Below are positions 23,355 to 35,235 of a DNA stretch of 64,000 bases, one piece after another (positions within the stretch are counted from its first letter, which is position 1; each line of letters opens with the position of its first letter). Below the pieces are notes generated by a model. It was not told where the DNA came from, searched no databases, and saw nothing but the letters and a program-made list of their open reading frames with translations. The DNA is from Melanocharis versteri. Its lineage: Eukaryota; Chordata; Aves; Passeriformes; Melanocharitidae. The stretch spans positions 1 through 64,000 of the forward strand of contig VZTG01001889.1 of NCBI GenBank assembly GCA_013397845.1. Direction: 5' to 3'. The position numbers and the translations under genes are program-made.

Positions 23355-26300
23355 CTACAACCCACAGGGAATGACTTGCATGGTCGGCCTCACTGTATCC
23401 AGCCAGGAGAAGTCTAGGCTGCTTTTCTGGTCAAAGAACTTGAAGTCCACCTCCCCTAGATAAAAGGAACCAAGAATAGGCACTGAATTAATGCAGCAAG
23501 AGCAAAATATTGTAGAGATATATTAAAAATAGAGATCAAAAATTGAAAGATTTCTCGTATGAGAGTAAATACTTCAGACTATTATTTTCCTAAAGTACAT
23601 CAATCACTTTCTATTAAACTGTTTCTTTTAAGCTATTGCTAGAGGGAATTCTTCAGTTATATTCCAAGGAGTTCCTGAAAGCTGACCTAAATTACACATG
23701 TATAACCCTGAAGTCTGTAGGATTTGCTTATTGGAGGTGTTTTTGACTTTTCCTTTTTATCAACAAATTCCTTACAGCCCTCCAAACAGGCTGCTTGGAA
23801 ATCTCAGAACACAAGGACGAATTCCTCCATTTCCTTTGCTGCCTCCCAATTAGTGTCTTATCTGCATCATCCTGTGGCCTTCACTGTCAGGGATAGCCCA
23901 GGAGCCTGTACCTGAAGCTGTGTTGATGTCCCCCTCCTGCTCCTTGTAGCCATAGGTGCTGCACAGGGTCTGGGTGCCTGACTCGTTGGTGAGAAAGCCT
24001 TTCCCCCCAATGCTGGTGTTGTGCCAGTCTTGGGCTGGTCCAAGCAGCTGGAATAGAAGAAGGAGATGGTAAAAACTGCTTCTTCCCGCTATGGGTGCAA
24101 TGTTTGATTACTTGCCCTTAATTAGAAGACAGGTAAGCAACAAGATCAAGTTCTATTTTCTCATGCTAAGTTATATAAAACTTGTTTGATTCACAGTTTA
24201 AAAAAAAAGTTCATGCAAAACAGCAAGGGCTGGAGCACCTTTTCACCTTTTCTATCTTAGTGGGATGAGCGTGACATATATGGAAATGCAGATTAGGAGC
24301 TAAACATGTCAGAGGTGGAGGGAAGGGCAAAATAGAAAAGTCTGGAGGATCTTTGCAGACCCTAATACAACAACCTGAGATCAAGGAAATGGCCTCAAGC
24401 TGTGCCAGGGGAAGTTTATATTGGATATTAGGGAAGAAATTTTCATGGAAATGACTGTCAAGCATTGGAACAGACTGCCCAGGGAAGTGGTGGAGTCATC
24501 ATCCCTGGAAGTGTTCAAAAAACATGAGGATATGGCACTTGAGGATATGGTTTAATGAACATGGTGGTGGTGCTGGGCTGATGGTTGGACTTGATGTCTT
24601 AGAGATCTTTTCCAACCTAAACGAGTCTATAAGCCTCTACTCTTAGCAGTACTCAGTAACTTCCTCTGACTTTCATGTGAAGGGTAAATATTTCCATGGG
24701 TGTGTCCTCTCCAGTTCATATTTGCAAAGCAGCTTTCTTTTTATATTTAATTTTTCAGGCTTCCTCATTAAGTAAGTGTATGTTCAGCTCACATGAGACT
24801 GGATCAGACACCTGCTTCCCTTCCTCTCTTGGTACAAACACCAACTTCGAACATTTTATTCTGACAAGAAGGGCTGGTTTTACCTTAAAAATATCTGGAT
24901 TTATTTCCTCTTCATCTTCGTCTGTGACTGTTTTGTAAGCATATAAATAAAAGAGAAGAAAACATAGACAACTTTTAGCCCTCTTACTTCTGCTTCTTCA
25001 CCACAGAACCTGCTTCATATTCTCTTGTCGCACAACACCACTACTTTTTATTTACGCCCACCCCAGACTCCTCACAGCCCTTCATCTCTGATGCTCTTCA
25101 ACAACTGCACGTTGAGGTGCAGGGCTCCAGCCAGCTCTGATGCCTCCCCAGGACTCAACAGAGCAGAGCCCACTTGCTGTGGAAGATAATAGGAGGAAGA
25201 TGATTTGCACCCTGGGTGAAGAACAACTCTGATATATTCATGTTAATTATCTCCCCAGTGGGAAGCATGGCTACCTCCACCATCTCTCTTGGAGCAGGTG
25301 GCATTTCAGAGCTTTTCACCCATGGGCAAAGTGGCATGTGCCAGCTCTTCCCTTCTGCACCCTGACCGGTTTGGTAACTCCAAATTCCCAAATCTATCAG
25401 ATGGAGGTTGGTTTTTCTACAAAACAGCTCTTGTTTCTCCTGTTGGCCCAGGCATTCCTTCATCTTGCTGCCTTGCCTCCAGCCTGCCTCCAGCAGACCC
25501 GTGAAAGACTGAGACAGGAAAAAAGAAATACCCACCTTCAGAGGATGAAGCCAGGGGAGACACTTGGAGCTGGTAGAGGTCGTTGGTGCTGTCAGCCATG
25601 GTGACTTCCATTGCCGGCCTCCAATCGGTCAGGGAGCCGCTCACCTCGCAGGAGGACAGGTCTGTGGGATGCACCAGAAGCTGGCACTCACAGGAGAAAG
25701 ACAACCACCTCTGTCTCCTCCCTGCCAGTCTGACGCTGCAGCTGCCCCAGCCCCAAGACTCATCTTTGACCGTGGGTTTAGCACGAATGCCACTTTCTGC
25801 TCTGCTCAGAACTAAACCCAGTGTCTCACCTAAGGTGATGGCTGTGCTCTCCACCTCCACTTCCTGCCCTGCATAATTGTGAATGGTATAGCCACTGTGG
25901 TCATCTGGCAAAGGAGTGCTGGTTAAGCTTTCTGCTGACTCTTCCAGCCTTGTCTCTTCATAACACTACAAAAACAAGGGTAAAGCATGAAAGACTTGTC
26001 TAAAAACATGCAAGTTCCCATACGAAAAAAGTTAAGCAAGAAAACCACCAAAACCTCCAGCTTCTTCAGCTGTCTTTACAGACACATACCTTTCTCTTAC
26101 TCCTGTTTCTTACTTCTCTTGAAGACTTTGACTTCCTTTCTGTGAAATAAAATAAGACAAATGTGAGAAAGAGATGCATTTTAGGCAAGTGTAAGCTCTT
26201 GCAGCCTTGAAACATGCTCAGCAAGCTCAACTACCGCCAGCACCAGCCAGTCCCCATGACCTCCTGATGCACGTTAAAGGAACTTGCGATAAAATAACTG

Positions 26301-27915
26301 TTTGAACAAGCTGTTCCCAGCAATAACCAGTAAGCAAGCCCAGTAGCACCACTGCTACCAACAGGTCTGTTATGCCCTGCTTACATAGAGCAGGACATTT
26401 AAGTGCTGTTTAAGCTGGGTAACTCCAGCTGGATTGCCAAGGGTTTACCTTTCTTCTGATGCTTCATCAAGGGTGGCAGCATCCTGTAAACCCTGACAGC
26501 ACTGGAGCCCCTGTTGATGCTCTTATCCTTCACTTCTTCGATGTCAGGCAGAGAATTCATGGCACAGCGGAAATTTGCCTTCCAGGTTTTTGGATCAGGA
26601 TCTTTCTCACCTTCTTTATACCTTCCTATAAATAAGAGGGTTGTGTATTTAACACTTTCCAGTGCTGATTTTTCCTACCAAAAGATAGCACCATTATTTT
26701 CTGACATATATGCTAGTAGTTAATCCAACTACCAGTGTAAGTCTAGGGTAAGTCAAGGCAAAAAAAAAGCCTTGTTTAAGACAGTCATATGACTGATGGG
26801 AATGTAAAGCCAGCACACACCTGTATGAATGGCCCAGCTCCGGAAAAGGCAGGCATCCTTCTCCATATCCCAGCCATGCTTAGCTGCATGTTTCCATGGG
26901 ATTTGAAATATCCTCTTATCCTGAAATTAAACCAATAGAGATTTGAATTAAAAAAGAAACATCACATGCCAATTTGGAATGATAGATTTAATCAGAGTTC
27001 TCAGCTGCAGCTCAGAAATGTTGTAACTCCCCCTGCTCTGTATTTTAATTAAATAGCCATTCTTCCATCTATTTTGTTCATGGCATTTAAGGCTTTTTAT
27101 GGTTTGTGAAACTGGGAAAAAACCCCAAAGGTGCTATAGAACAGTAGAAGCAAGCAATATTATCAACTTTATCCCAGACTAATTTCAATACATTGCATCT
27201 AACCTATTAGTATGTCATAAATTACAGCATGTTTTCTAGATACACTTCGTCAGAGAATCCCTTTTTTAAGTTGCCCATAAGATCCTGCAGCAATCCTACA
27301 AAAAAATGTAGTTTAAATATCCTCTTGGGATGGATATGGAAACTTCAGAGACCTGGCTCAGTAAGCTCAGTGATCTTGACCTGTGCTACACCCTGATAAT
27401 AGGGATATGCCTTACAGACCAAAAAATACAACATTTCTTCCAGGCCAAATCTTAAAACTGGAAGCAACTGGAGTATAGCAGCAGCTGCTTATCTGGAACA
27501 GGAGGTGACTTGGTTCAATGAGCAGCAGGAGTTAAAAGAGATCTTGAAGGTTTCTTGGTTCTCCAACATGATCAGAATGTATTCATTGCAATTTATCATT
27601 CCCCTCCTGGGAATTTTCTGAGGGAAAAATGGAACTACTCCACTGTGTACCAACCAGAGCTGCCTCTTCTGCAAACAAAAACTGTTGCTTTTTAAACATA
27701 ATGCTGGCAAGTTTTCTCCATGTCATTTCCTTTATGATCTTGACTTGCGTTTAGTGTCATTTAAGAACAAGGATTGTTAATGGTACACAAGTACTAATAA
27801 TGGTGATAATAGTACAAAACAACCTTACCTTGTTAATCCATATCAGTCCTGGTATTTGATTTGAATCAATCTGCTTTTCCAACCAGGGCCTCATGCGCAT
27901 TCTTGACACTGGCAT
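23355..27915 (-). CDS. IRF1: IRF1, interferon regulatory factor 1 (nine coding exons)
   Basis: IRF1 is the interferon- and TNF-induced nuclear transcription factor that binds ISRE/IRF-E sites and activates antiviral, MHC class I and Th1-type genes. Coding exons in order: 27,915-27,829; 26,920-26,821; 26,625-26,449; 26,139-26,090; 25,965-25,830; 25,661-25,536; 24,927-24,884; 24,047-23,912; 23,455-23,355. They total 957 nt including the TAG, giving 318 residues (chicken and mammalian forms are about 313-329). All junctions are GT/AG and in phase; the early coding exons of 100, 177 and 50 nt match mammalian IRF1. The N-terminus MPVSRMRMRPW carries the DNA-binding domain with five tryptophans at W11, W26, W38, W46 and W58. 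A basic segment (SREVRNRSKRK) follows, then the conserved PDDHSGYT, DLSSCEVSGSLTDWR and acidic TDEDEEE segments, ending VIPCGL. The ATG lies six bases after a CACAG acceptor, so a non-coding exon 1 lies upstream. A CR1 copy sits in the intron at 24,370-24,635. Confidence 0.97.
24370..24635 (+). mobile_element. CR1 LINE fragment in an IRF1 intron
   Basis: CR1 3' region: GGCCTCAAGCTGTGCCAGGG, CAGACTGCCCAGGGAAGTGG, GGTTGGACTTGATGTCTTAG. It is antisense to IRF1 and lies between the exons at 24,884-24,927 and 23,912-24,047. Confidence 0.9.
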
Positions 27916-28076
27916 GTTGGCTGTGAAAGAAGTAACAAACAGGTCAGACAAACTCTCATCACTGTTTTAACCACTCTGCAGTGTCGTCCCTCCCATACCT
28001 TCTGTCCACAGCATCACCACCAATGCTACCGAGAACTACTTTTCCAGAGTCTTAACTCTCGTTCAGTGCCTCTCAC

Positions 28077-28245
28077 CTGCTCCTGGAGAGAAGTGCTTCC
28101 TTCTTCGCCTGGCTCAGCTCCAAAACAAGGCTTAGGTTTGGAATTCGGCAGAGAGGCCGCTGGCAGCAGTGGGTGTTCAGCCCGTGCTGCGTGGGGAGCT
28201 CTGCGTGGGACCGGTCAGGCCGGGAGCAGCCTGCTTCCGACCCCC
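28077..28245 (-). promoter_or_regulatory. IRF1: Candidate IRF1 non-coding exon 1 and proximal promoter (GAS site)
   Basis: On the minus strand a strong donor, GCAG|GTGAGAGG, cuts at 28,077/28,076. It would pair with the exon 2 acceptor at 27,921, leaving a short first intron of about 156 bp. A GAS element, TTCCTGGAA (28,247-28,255), lies just upstream of the proposed exon. The mammalian IRF1 promoter depends on a GAS plus a kappaB site; I see no convincing kappaB site here. The transcription start is not determinable from sequence. A more distal promoter is possible (see the island at 35.2 kb). Confidence 0.45.
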
Positions 28246-28786
28246 GTTCCTGGAAGTGTTCTGGTCCCGCCAGCACGGCGACTGGGTGCGAGTGTCCCCC
28301 CGCTCTACAGCCACGGAGAGGCACAGACTGCACAATCCTCTTCTTAAAAGTTTATTATTAATTAAGTCGCACAAGGTGGAGGCCAGCGGCCCTGCTGCAG
28401 GTGGACCCCAATTCCACCACGACCTGTCCCGAGGAGCGGCGCCCGGCGCTGCCGCTACAGGGACCGGCCCTCCGGGCGCTTCCTTTGCACAGATAATTTC
28501 CTGTTTGCGGTATTTTTCCAAGACGCACAGCCCAAGACTGCCCAAAGAACATGTTTCTAACTTTCTCCAGGAACTCGCTCGGCGGGGGCGGGACAAAGTT
28601 CCGGAGAGTGCCTGCCCCGGGCCAGGGTCTGCCAAGGTCTGCCTCGGGCCGCCCGCTCCGCCCGGGGCTAATCGGTGGAGCGGAGCCGTGCCCGGCCCCG
28701 CGGGTGTGCAGGGACAGCCGCCCCAGCCTGGCCCCTCCCAAGGCTTGTGCGCTGCGCCGCGGCCGCTGCCCGCAGGAGGGATGCGC

Positions 28787-28850
28787 GGTGCCCACCCCGA
28801 CGGCTACCGGAGGGATATGTGGTGCACACCCCGACGGCTACCGGAGCGAT
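28787..28850. repeat. 34-bp tandem duplication in the IRF1 CpG region
   Basis: The block GGTGCCCACCCCGACGGCTA, continuing CCGGAGGGATATGT, repeats at a period of 34 (second copy from 28,821) with two mismatches over the shared 30 bases. Confidence 0.8.
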
Positions 28851-29012
28851 GCGCCCGCTCCGCCTCCAGAACTCCACACGACAGAGGCCGGCGCTGCCGC
28901 CTCTTGACGAGCAGAGTCCGAGCCGTGCCATGACCCCGGCACCGCTCCCATGGTCTCTGCGGGGCGCCTTCTCCTGGAACCTCCGTGCTGCGCAAAGTGG
29001 GGGGCTAACGGT

Positions 29013-29052
29013 GGGATAGGATAGGATAGGACAGGATAGGATAGGATAGGAG
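29013..29052. repeat. (GGATA)n microsatellite
   Basis: About seven GGATA units with one GGACA interruption, in the CpG-rich region upstream of IRF1. Confidence 0.9.
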
Positions 29053-29127
29053 ATTGGATGCACGGCGACCCACCTCACTGTGTCGTNTCCCGGTCCCGCC
29101 CCGCCGCCCGCCCGCGCTCTCCCCGCG

Positions 29128-29180
29128 GGATCCAGCACCGTCCCACGGACGGATCCAGCACCGGACCACGGAGGGATCTA
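29128..29180. repeat. 23-bp minisatellite, about 2.3 copies
   Basis: The unit starts GGATCCAGCACCG and recurs at 29,128, 29,151 and 29,174 (the last as GGATCTAGC), an exact 23-bp period. Confidence 0.8.
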
Positions 29181-29329
29181 GCCCCCTTCTCAGGGAGAGA
29201 TGGTGGAGTCGCCAAAGCAATTCCCGTGCACATTATGGTGCACCTAAAACAGGAACCAGCGTGTGCCAGGTACCCACCTGGCCTTAGCAGACCAGTAGCC
29301 GGACAAGGGGGAATGGCTTCATGCTGACA

Positions 29330-29552
29330 GAGGATAGGATCAGATCACATATTAAAAAGAAATTCTTCCCTGTGAGGGTGGCGAGGCCCTGCAACAGGTT
29401 GCCCAGAGAGGATGCTCCATTCCTGGAACTGTACAAGGATAGGTTGGATGGGATTTGAAGCAACCTGGTCTGGTGGAAGGTGACCTTATTGCAAGGTGTT
29501 GGCACCTTTAAGGTCCCTTCCAATCCACATCCTAGGATTCTGTGATTCTATG
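29330..29552 (+). mobile_element. CR1 LINE 3'-end fragment
   Basis: CR1 tail: AAGAAATTCTTCCCTGTGAG, CCTGGTCTGGTGGAAGGTGA, then the terminal ATTCTGTGATTCTATGATAA. Confidence 0.93.
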
Positions 29553-29559
29553 ATAAAGG

Positions 29560-32500
29560 GTGACCAATGGTATTGTCCCCTCTTATCCCTCTTGGATGAA
29601 GCCTGAGGAAGGGAAATGGCAGCATGACAGAAAGCTAGTGAAACCATCAGGATTTCTTTTTAGTCCACTGGAACTATATGACAGGGAGATTAGATTTTCA
29701 CCCAACGTCTTCAAGGTGCATTCCGTTCAGCAGAATATTAGAGCATTTTTAATTACTTCCATAATTTCAAGGAAGGTGTGTAGTCATATGCAACAGGAAG
29801 TTATACTGGGAGAGAGGTGCAAAGATGCATAGGCAGCTGAGACAGGAGTGTGACACCATCACACTGCCTGCCTGCTCTGGCAAGTTTTCTTCTTTCAATA
29901 TAAAGATGAATGAAAAGCCCCAACCTGGTTTTAACTGCAGAGAAACACCCTGTAGGAGTCCCATGATTTCTCTTAACTAATGGGTTTTTTTTGTCTGCTT
30001 GACACACTTAACTTGTGGTAGGATCCTCTAGTTGGGTCTTTGTGCTGAGGGAGGCGCCATTCACCACCAAGATTTCACCATAGGTAAAGATACAACATAT
30101 TAGGTAAATTAAACAAATAATCAAAGAAGGAGAGATACTAGATATTACTAGACAAATAGAAGGTAACATAAACGTAGCCTGAAAAAGAGAAGACAGAAGA
30201 TATTTGATGTTTCAGTGTAAATGTCATCTACAAAAATAGTCACACCGCCTCTTATACAACCTAAATATTGACAAAAAAAGATTATGCTGATTGCTTTCGA
30301 GCCCCAACCTCCCATGGTTTGCTTTCACCACTCACCCAGCTTTAGAAAAAACGAATTCTGAGCTTCCTGGTTTCATGGGCCAAGGTCTGCACACACCAAA
30401 TGCATCAAACACCTTAAATTAATGAATTTTGAACAGTAACTTTTTTTTTGATCCATGATTTCAGTACTGTTGAGACCCTTACTGGCTTTTTAGTCTGTAT
30501 CTTGTCAGGAATTGACATCAGACATCAAATAAATAGACCGAGAATAGAAATGCATGAAGGAAAATTAACAGCCCCACCCCTGAATCTCCTCTTCTGTCCT
30601 TGGGTTTAAACCCAGACAGATACTACATAGTGAAACTTAACTGACCTTTCTATTTGTGTCCTGTCCTACATCTGCACAACACATTTCCAGGGAGCAGGAC
30701 CTGCCTGGCCTGGGACGCCTTATGTTTGTTTGCTTTTTTGCTATCTTTCCACCGAAACAAGGAAATAACAACTTGTGTCTCCACAATGTTATTGAGTGTC
30801 ATACTCCCTTACACCACGCCTTCAAAGCCTTCTCCTTATCAAACTGACTCCTTCCTCTCATTTATCCCACTGCACTAACCACCCTTTCAGCAGCTTACTT
30901 AATGTAGCAAGAATATGCACTTAAATTTGTCATGTATGAAAGTATAAAGAAGGAATAATGTCAGGGAGTCAATAAATGGTTGGCCATAAAGCCCTTCTGC
31001 TCCACCCAGTTAATCACCCAATAATTTCCATAATGTCAACATCTCTATTCTCTGCAGAATCATAGCTCTGCCCCAGCTTTATTCCACAGGTGTCTTACCT
31101 TGGACACCTTTTTTCATATTCCCTCCATGAATTGCCAATTCTCTTGTTTTATTGGTAAGCTGAGACACAGAGAAGCAGATCACTGACATATTTTATTACA
31201 TTTACTTGATCCAGGGAGATCCCAAGTCTAGGATTGTTGAATGCAGAAGTAATATTTAATGGTATCTTTATTTAAAACCAAATTCAATCCCAAACCAAAT
31301 TCAATGCTGATCCTCCAGCAAGTTGTGTTTGTTATCCTGTAACACATACCTCTCCCTCTCAGCCGGTGCCCTGAGATAAGGAGCTCCTAGGAAGACTGTA
31401 ATTTAAGTGACGCAGAAAATATGACCTGGATGACATCAGCCATGGAGCTTCTGGCATGGCCTCCAAGGAGGGAAGGGTTATGGATCAGATACAGAGGCTC
31501 AAACATGGGTCTTTTTTCTCTGGCATCATTGCTTTTCTTGTTTAAGCAGCTGAGGGTGGCTCTGATCCTGTGCTGTACATAAGAAATCGTGGCTAATATA
31601 GGAACCTTGTGTGCCATGGCGTGAACCCATGAGGCCCCAAACATCCAGAAACACTTTGAGAAGCTGGAGGGTAAAGGGCAGAAAACCAGCACACTTCAGT
31701 GCAGATATGCTTGCCGATGTGGGTACAGACTTAAGAGCTGCATTCACCTCCAGGTGAGCCTCGGGTTCTAAATCTCTAAGGTGTCTTGGGGCAGAAGGAA
31801 CTTGAGCATTATACCAAGTGCTCATGACAGTCTTCAGCTTTGAAGATTTTTTCTTCCCCTGTGGACCCAACCAGGGGAGAAGGTCCACAGTGGGGAATCT
31901 ATGCTCTGACAATGGGGAGATGGGGAGATGGAGACAGGGGGAGATGGGGTTGGGGGCTGCCACAGAAAGCTGCCTCTGGTGACTTGGTAGTGAGCCTAGG
32001 GAGGCAGCAGAGCCCTAGGTCTGCATGCCCAGGCAGTATTTGTGTGGGAGGAGTGAACAACCACAGGATGGAGCAGGGGTTTGTGGAAGGGAAGAATTGG
32101 AGTATGGTGAGAGGGAGCCTCTTATCTGTTTCCTTGTAGCCCTGGCTGCTTCCTTCCATCTCTGCATCACGACTTTCCCATGCCCACCAGGCCTCAACAG
32201 CCCTTCCAGACCCCATGCTGTGAAGGTTTGTTTGTTCCTCCTTTCTACCTGCTTTAAGAGCAACCTGCTCTAATTCAAGCCCTTTCTAATTCCCCCCCAC
32301 CTGCCTCTGTCCCCTTTCCCCATCAACTCAGAAACAAACCTTCCTTTTTGGAGTGGGACATAAAAAACGGGTGCAGAGCTGTTCCTATAACCTCAGCATT
32401 GTCATGGCTTCCCACTAAGGAGCACCCAACTGCTGTCACAGTTTGGTGACAGAGGTCATCTGTGGGCAGGAAATGCCTCTTCCTCCCAAGGGCTTTCCAG

Positions 32501-34840
32501 GCTGCGAGGGGTTAATGCAGAGTGATTCTTTTTCAGGAGCAGGGATGGAGTATCAGTCTTAAAAGCTGCCAAGGCAGACAACCAAAACTAGCTGCTTCTG
32601 GATCAGAAGCTGTGAGGGTGCAGGGCTTGCTGCAAGCTGTTTCCATTTCTTATAAATGCCTATTTTACAGAAAGGAACTTTGGTTGAAGCACATGCAGGA
32701 GAATGAATGTCAGAAATGTTGAAACTCTGCCCAGCTGGCATGATGTAATCCCAGCAAGTGCTCTGATCTGCAGGCTACAATAAATATATCCTGGGATGGG
32801 CCGTTTACAGTTTCCTGGAATTGGAAAGACCTATCTCAAGACTCAAAATCATTCCAGTTCTTCCCAGTGATAGCACAGCGAATTTTTAAATTAAACCAAA
32901 AAGAGATTCTGTGCTTGTTTTGGTGGGAATAAAGGAAATTCCAAAAACTTCACTTGCTGTCTTGGACTTTCCGTGCTCCTTACTTTCCTCTCCACCTTGC
33001 AGGAGGACACAGACATGTCATGAACAATTTGCTGAGGGAAGTCCTGTGAGTTGCAGGCACCTGGCAGCTCTGACAGGTTTGCTAACAAGGGTGCAGACCT
33101 GCAGCAACCTGAGCTCTCTGGAAAAGGCCAAAGAGACTTGGGCCTCTCCTGGTGCACGTGGGTCTTCACCCAGGGCACAGTGGGGCAGGTGTGGGACAGT
33201 CACAGGGCTGTGCTGACCGGGGGTGCCCTGGGATCCTGGCATCCTGGCCAGTAACCCCCCAAGTCAAAAGGGGATCCATGCACTTGAGACTGCTGAAGTC
33301 TTGCCAATGAAGCTGGGGCTGAGATCAGTAGAAAAAAGGTGAGTTGTGTCTTCAAATTCTTTTATTTGCCCTTAGAGTATCCATCTGAGAGCGGGAATGG
33401 ACCTTCTGCCCAATTAGCCATCTGCAGAGCAGGAGTCAAGCCAAAGGGACAAGTAGCATGTGGTAGGCAAGGCTGGCTGTGCCTCTCATCTGGCTCCTGG
33501 CTTGGAAAGTTTGCTCCATCTTGGACTGATTGGAAAAGGTGCCAAACTTCCCAGCTGTCGGAAGGGAAGGACAGGCCAGTGCAGTGTGGTGCTGTGCCTC
33601 CAGCCCTTCTCAGGGGTAGGCAGGGGCCTTCTAGGGTCTCATGGAGGCCACCCCCTACCTCCTGCCCAGCCCCTGCCTGCACCTCCTGACCCTGCCTGCA
33701 CCCTCCAGCAGCTGGAACAGGCCAGTGTGCCTGCAAGCAGGAGGCAGGGAGACACTGGGGATGGACTGTGACCCTCCAGGAAAAGTCAGCTGGAAGTGGA
33801 GGCTGCAGTGCAGTGACCTGTGAGTGTTTCATCTCTGCTTCATCTTGGAAAGCTTCATCATCCATAATGCCTGCTTTGTTTGAATTAGTCTGTCCTGCCC
33901 TTGTGCAAAGAGAGTGACAAAAAGGAAGTTCCTTATGGATGCTGAGAAGTGCCTGGGCCAGTCATGTTAGTGCCATGAGGAGCCGAGGGACGGGAAGTGG
34001 AGGCAGGATGCAGTGGGAAGGTGGCTTGTCCCACCTGGGATAGACTGCGGGTGAACAGCAGGATGGGACCCTGGTCTCGGCTGGGCTGCTGGTCCCAGTG
34101 CTGAGGGCAACCATGGTGGCATCAAAGATCTTGTAGGACCATAGCAATGAGTGAAAATCATGCGCTAGAACATCTGAGTTGTATTCCCTATATTTTAATT
34201 ATTGATTGGCTTTTAACCTTGATGCCAACTGCAAAGATCTCTGCCCAAAAACAGACCATGAGGGAGAACAGCAGCCATAATGGATAATACCACAATTTAC
34301 ATAAGCATGACTCAGATTTGGTGCTTGAAAAACACCTGCCTGAGGCAGGTGTGATAGTCCTGTCCTGCAGAGTAGTCACAGCTGTCACTTCTGGCTGTTG
34401 GTTTTTTGATGCTCTCAAAGGGGGTGCTGTAAGCACTGGTTGTGTCCCCCCCAAGAAAAAAGGAAAAGCCAAGTGAGACATCCAGCTGGATGCTGGGGAG
34501 GGAACCCACTGTGGCTCAGCTAACCCTCTGCTAAGGGACAGTGGAGGATCTGCAATGAGGGAAGGACTTCTTGCAACCTTTTCCCAGCCAAAGAATGGGG
34601 GGACCCCTTGAGCAGCACTCAGCGAGGAGGACCCTGGGGAACGGACCAGCTCTCCCACATGATTCCTTGTTCAAACTCATCACCTTTCCCTGTTTGGCGG
34701 GAGTGATTTTTTTCTGGAATAAACACAGATTTCATTTTTTATTATTATTTTTTAACATCCTCTGCAGTCCCAGTGGAGACTCCCAGCCATCAACTCGCCA
34801 GCTGTGGCTGAAATCCCCGATAAGAGGGGTTTTGTTGTCC
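29560..34840. other. Unique sequence upstream of IRF1 with no gene recognised
   Basis: Mixed composition. ORFs up to about 167 codons occur on both strands (for example 33,362-33,865 on the minus strand), but none shows family similarity or coherent splice sites. It may hold enhancers; none can be called with confidence. Confidence 0.4.
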
Positions 34841-34844
34841 CCTC

Positions 34845-35235
34845 CCTTTGTTTGTTTTTTTTTTGTCCCCCGCCTTTTTTTGTGTGTCCGCCTTCTTTTT
34901 TTGTGTGCACCCCCCTTTTGTGTCCCTCTTTATGTCCCCCCTTTCTTGTGTCCCTCCTTCTTTTGCCTTTTTCGTTGCCTCTGTTTCTTTTGCCCCCCTT
35001 CTTCCCCCCCCTTTTTTCCCTCCCTTTTTGCCCCCCTTTTTCTTTAATCCTTCCCCCTTCCCCCTCTTTTTCCCTTAATTTTCGTGTCGCTCCTGTTTGT
35101 GTGCTTCTATTTATTTATTTATTTATCTATTTATTTGTGTGTTTCTGATTTTCCCCGATCTTCCGCTACCCTCCCCCTGCTCACCCTCGTTCGCCTCCTC
35201 CCCTCCCATCCCATTCCCCTCCCCCTCGTCCCGCC
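34845..35235. repeat. Pyrimidine-rich tract with (TTTA)n
   Basis: About 390 bases in which the plus strand is almost only C and T (runs of C and T 4-9 long), interrupted by a TTTA/TCTA microsatellite at about 35,108-35,140. It runs directly into the CpG island at 35,236. The strand asymmetry is extreme compared with the rest of the window. Confidence 0.85.

Larger units (their letters stand above)
28130..29250. promoter_or_regulatory. CpG-rich region at the IRF1 5' end
   Basis: About 1.1 kb of GC- and CpG-rich sequence lies immediately upstream of IRF1 exon 2. It is the expected location of the IRF1 promoter. It includes a 34-bp tandem duplication (28,787-28,850), a GGATA microsatellite (29,013-29,052), a 23-bp repeat (29,128-29,180) and an ambiguous base at 29,087. 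Long open frames on both strands here are a by-product of GC richness. Confidence 0.75.

Noticed and set aside
25417..25911. Continuous 164-codon frame read as a single gene
   Set aside because: It is read-through of two IRF1 exons (25,965-25,830 and 25,661-25,536) and the introns between and after them; clear GT/AG signals split it.
28169..28933. 254-codon plus-strand ORF upstream of IRF1
   Set aside because: Same artefact: CpG-rich sequence open in several frames on both strands, with no recognisable domain.
31387..31963. Overlapping 101- and 145-codon minus-strand ORFs considered as a retrocopy
   Set aside because: No recognisable parent gene, no poly(A) tail and no target duplication.
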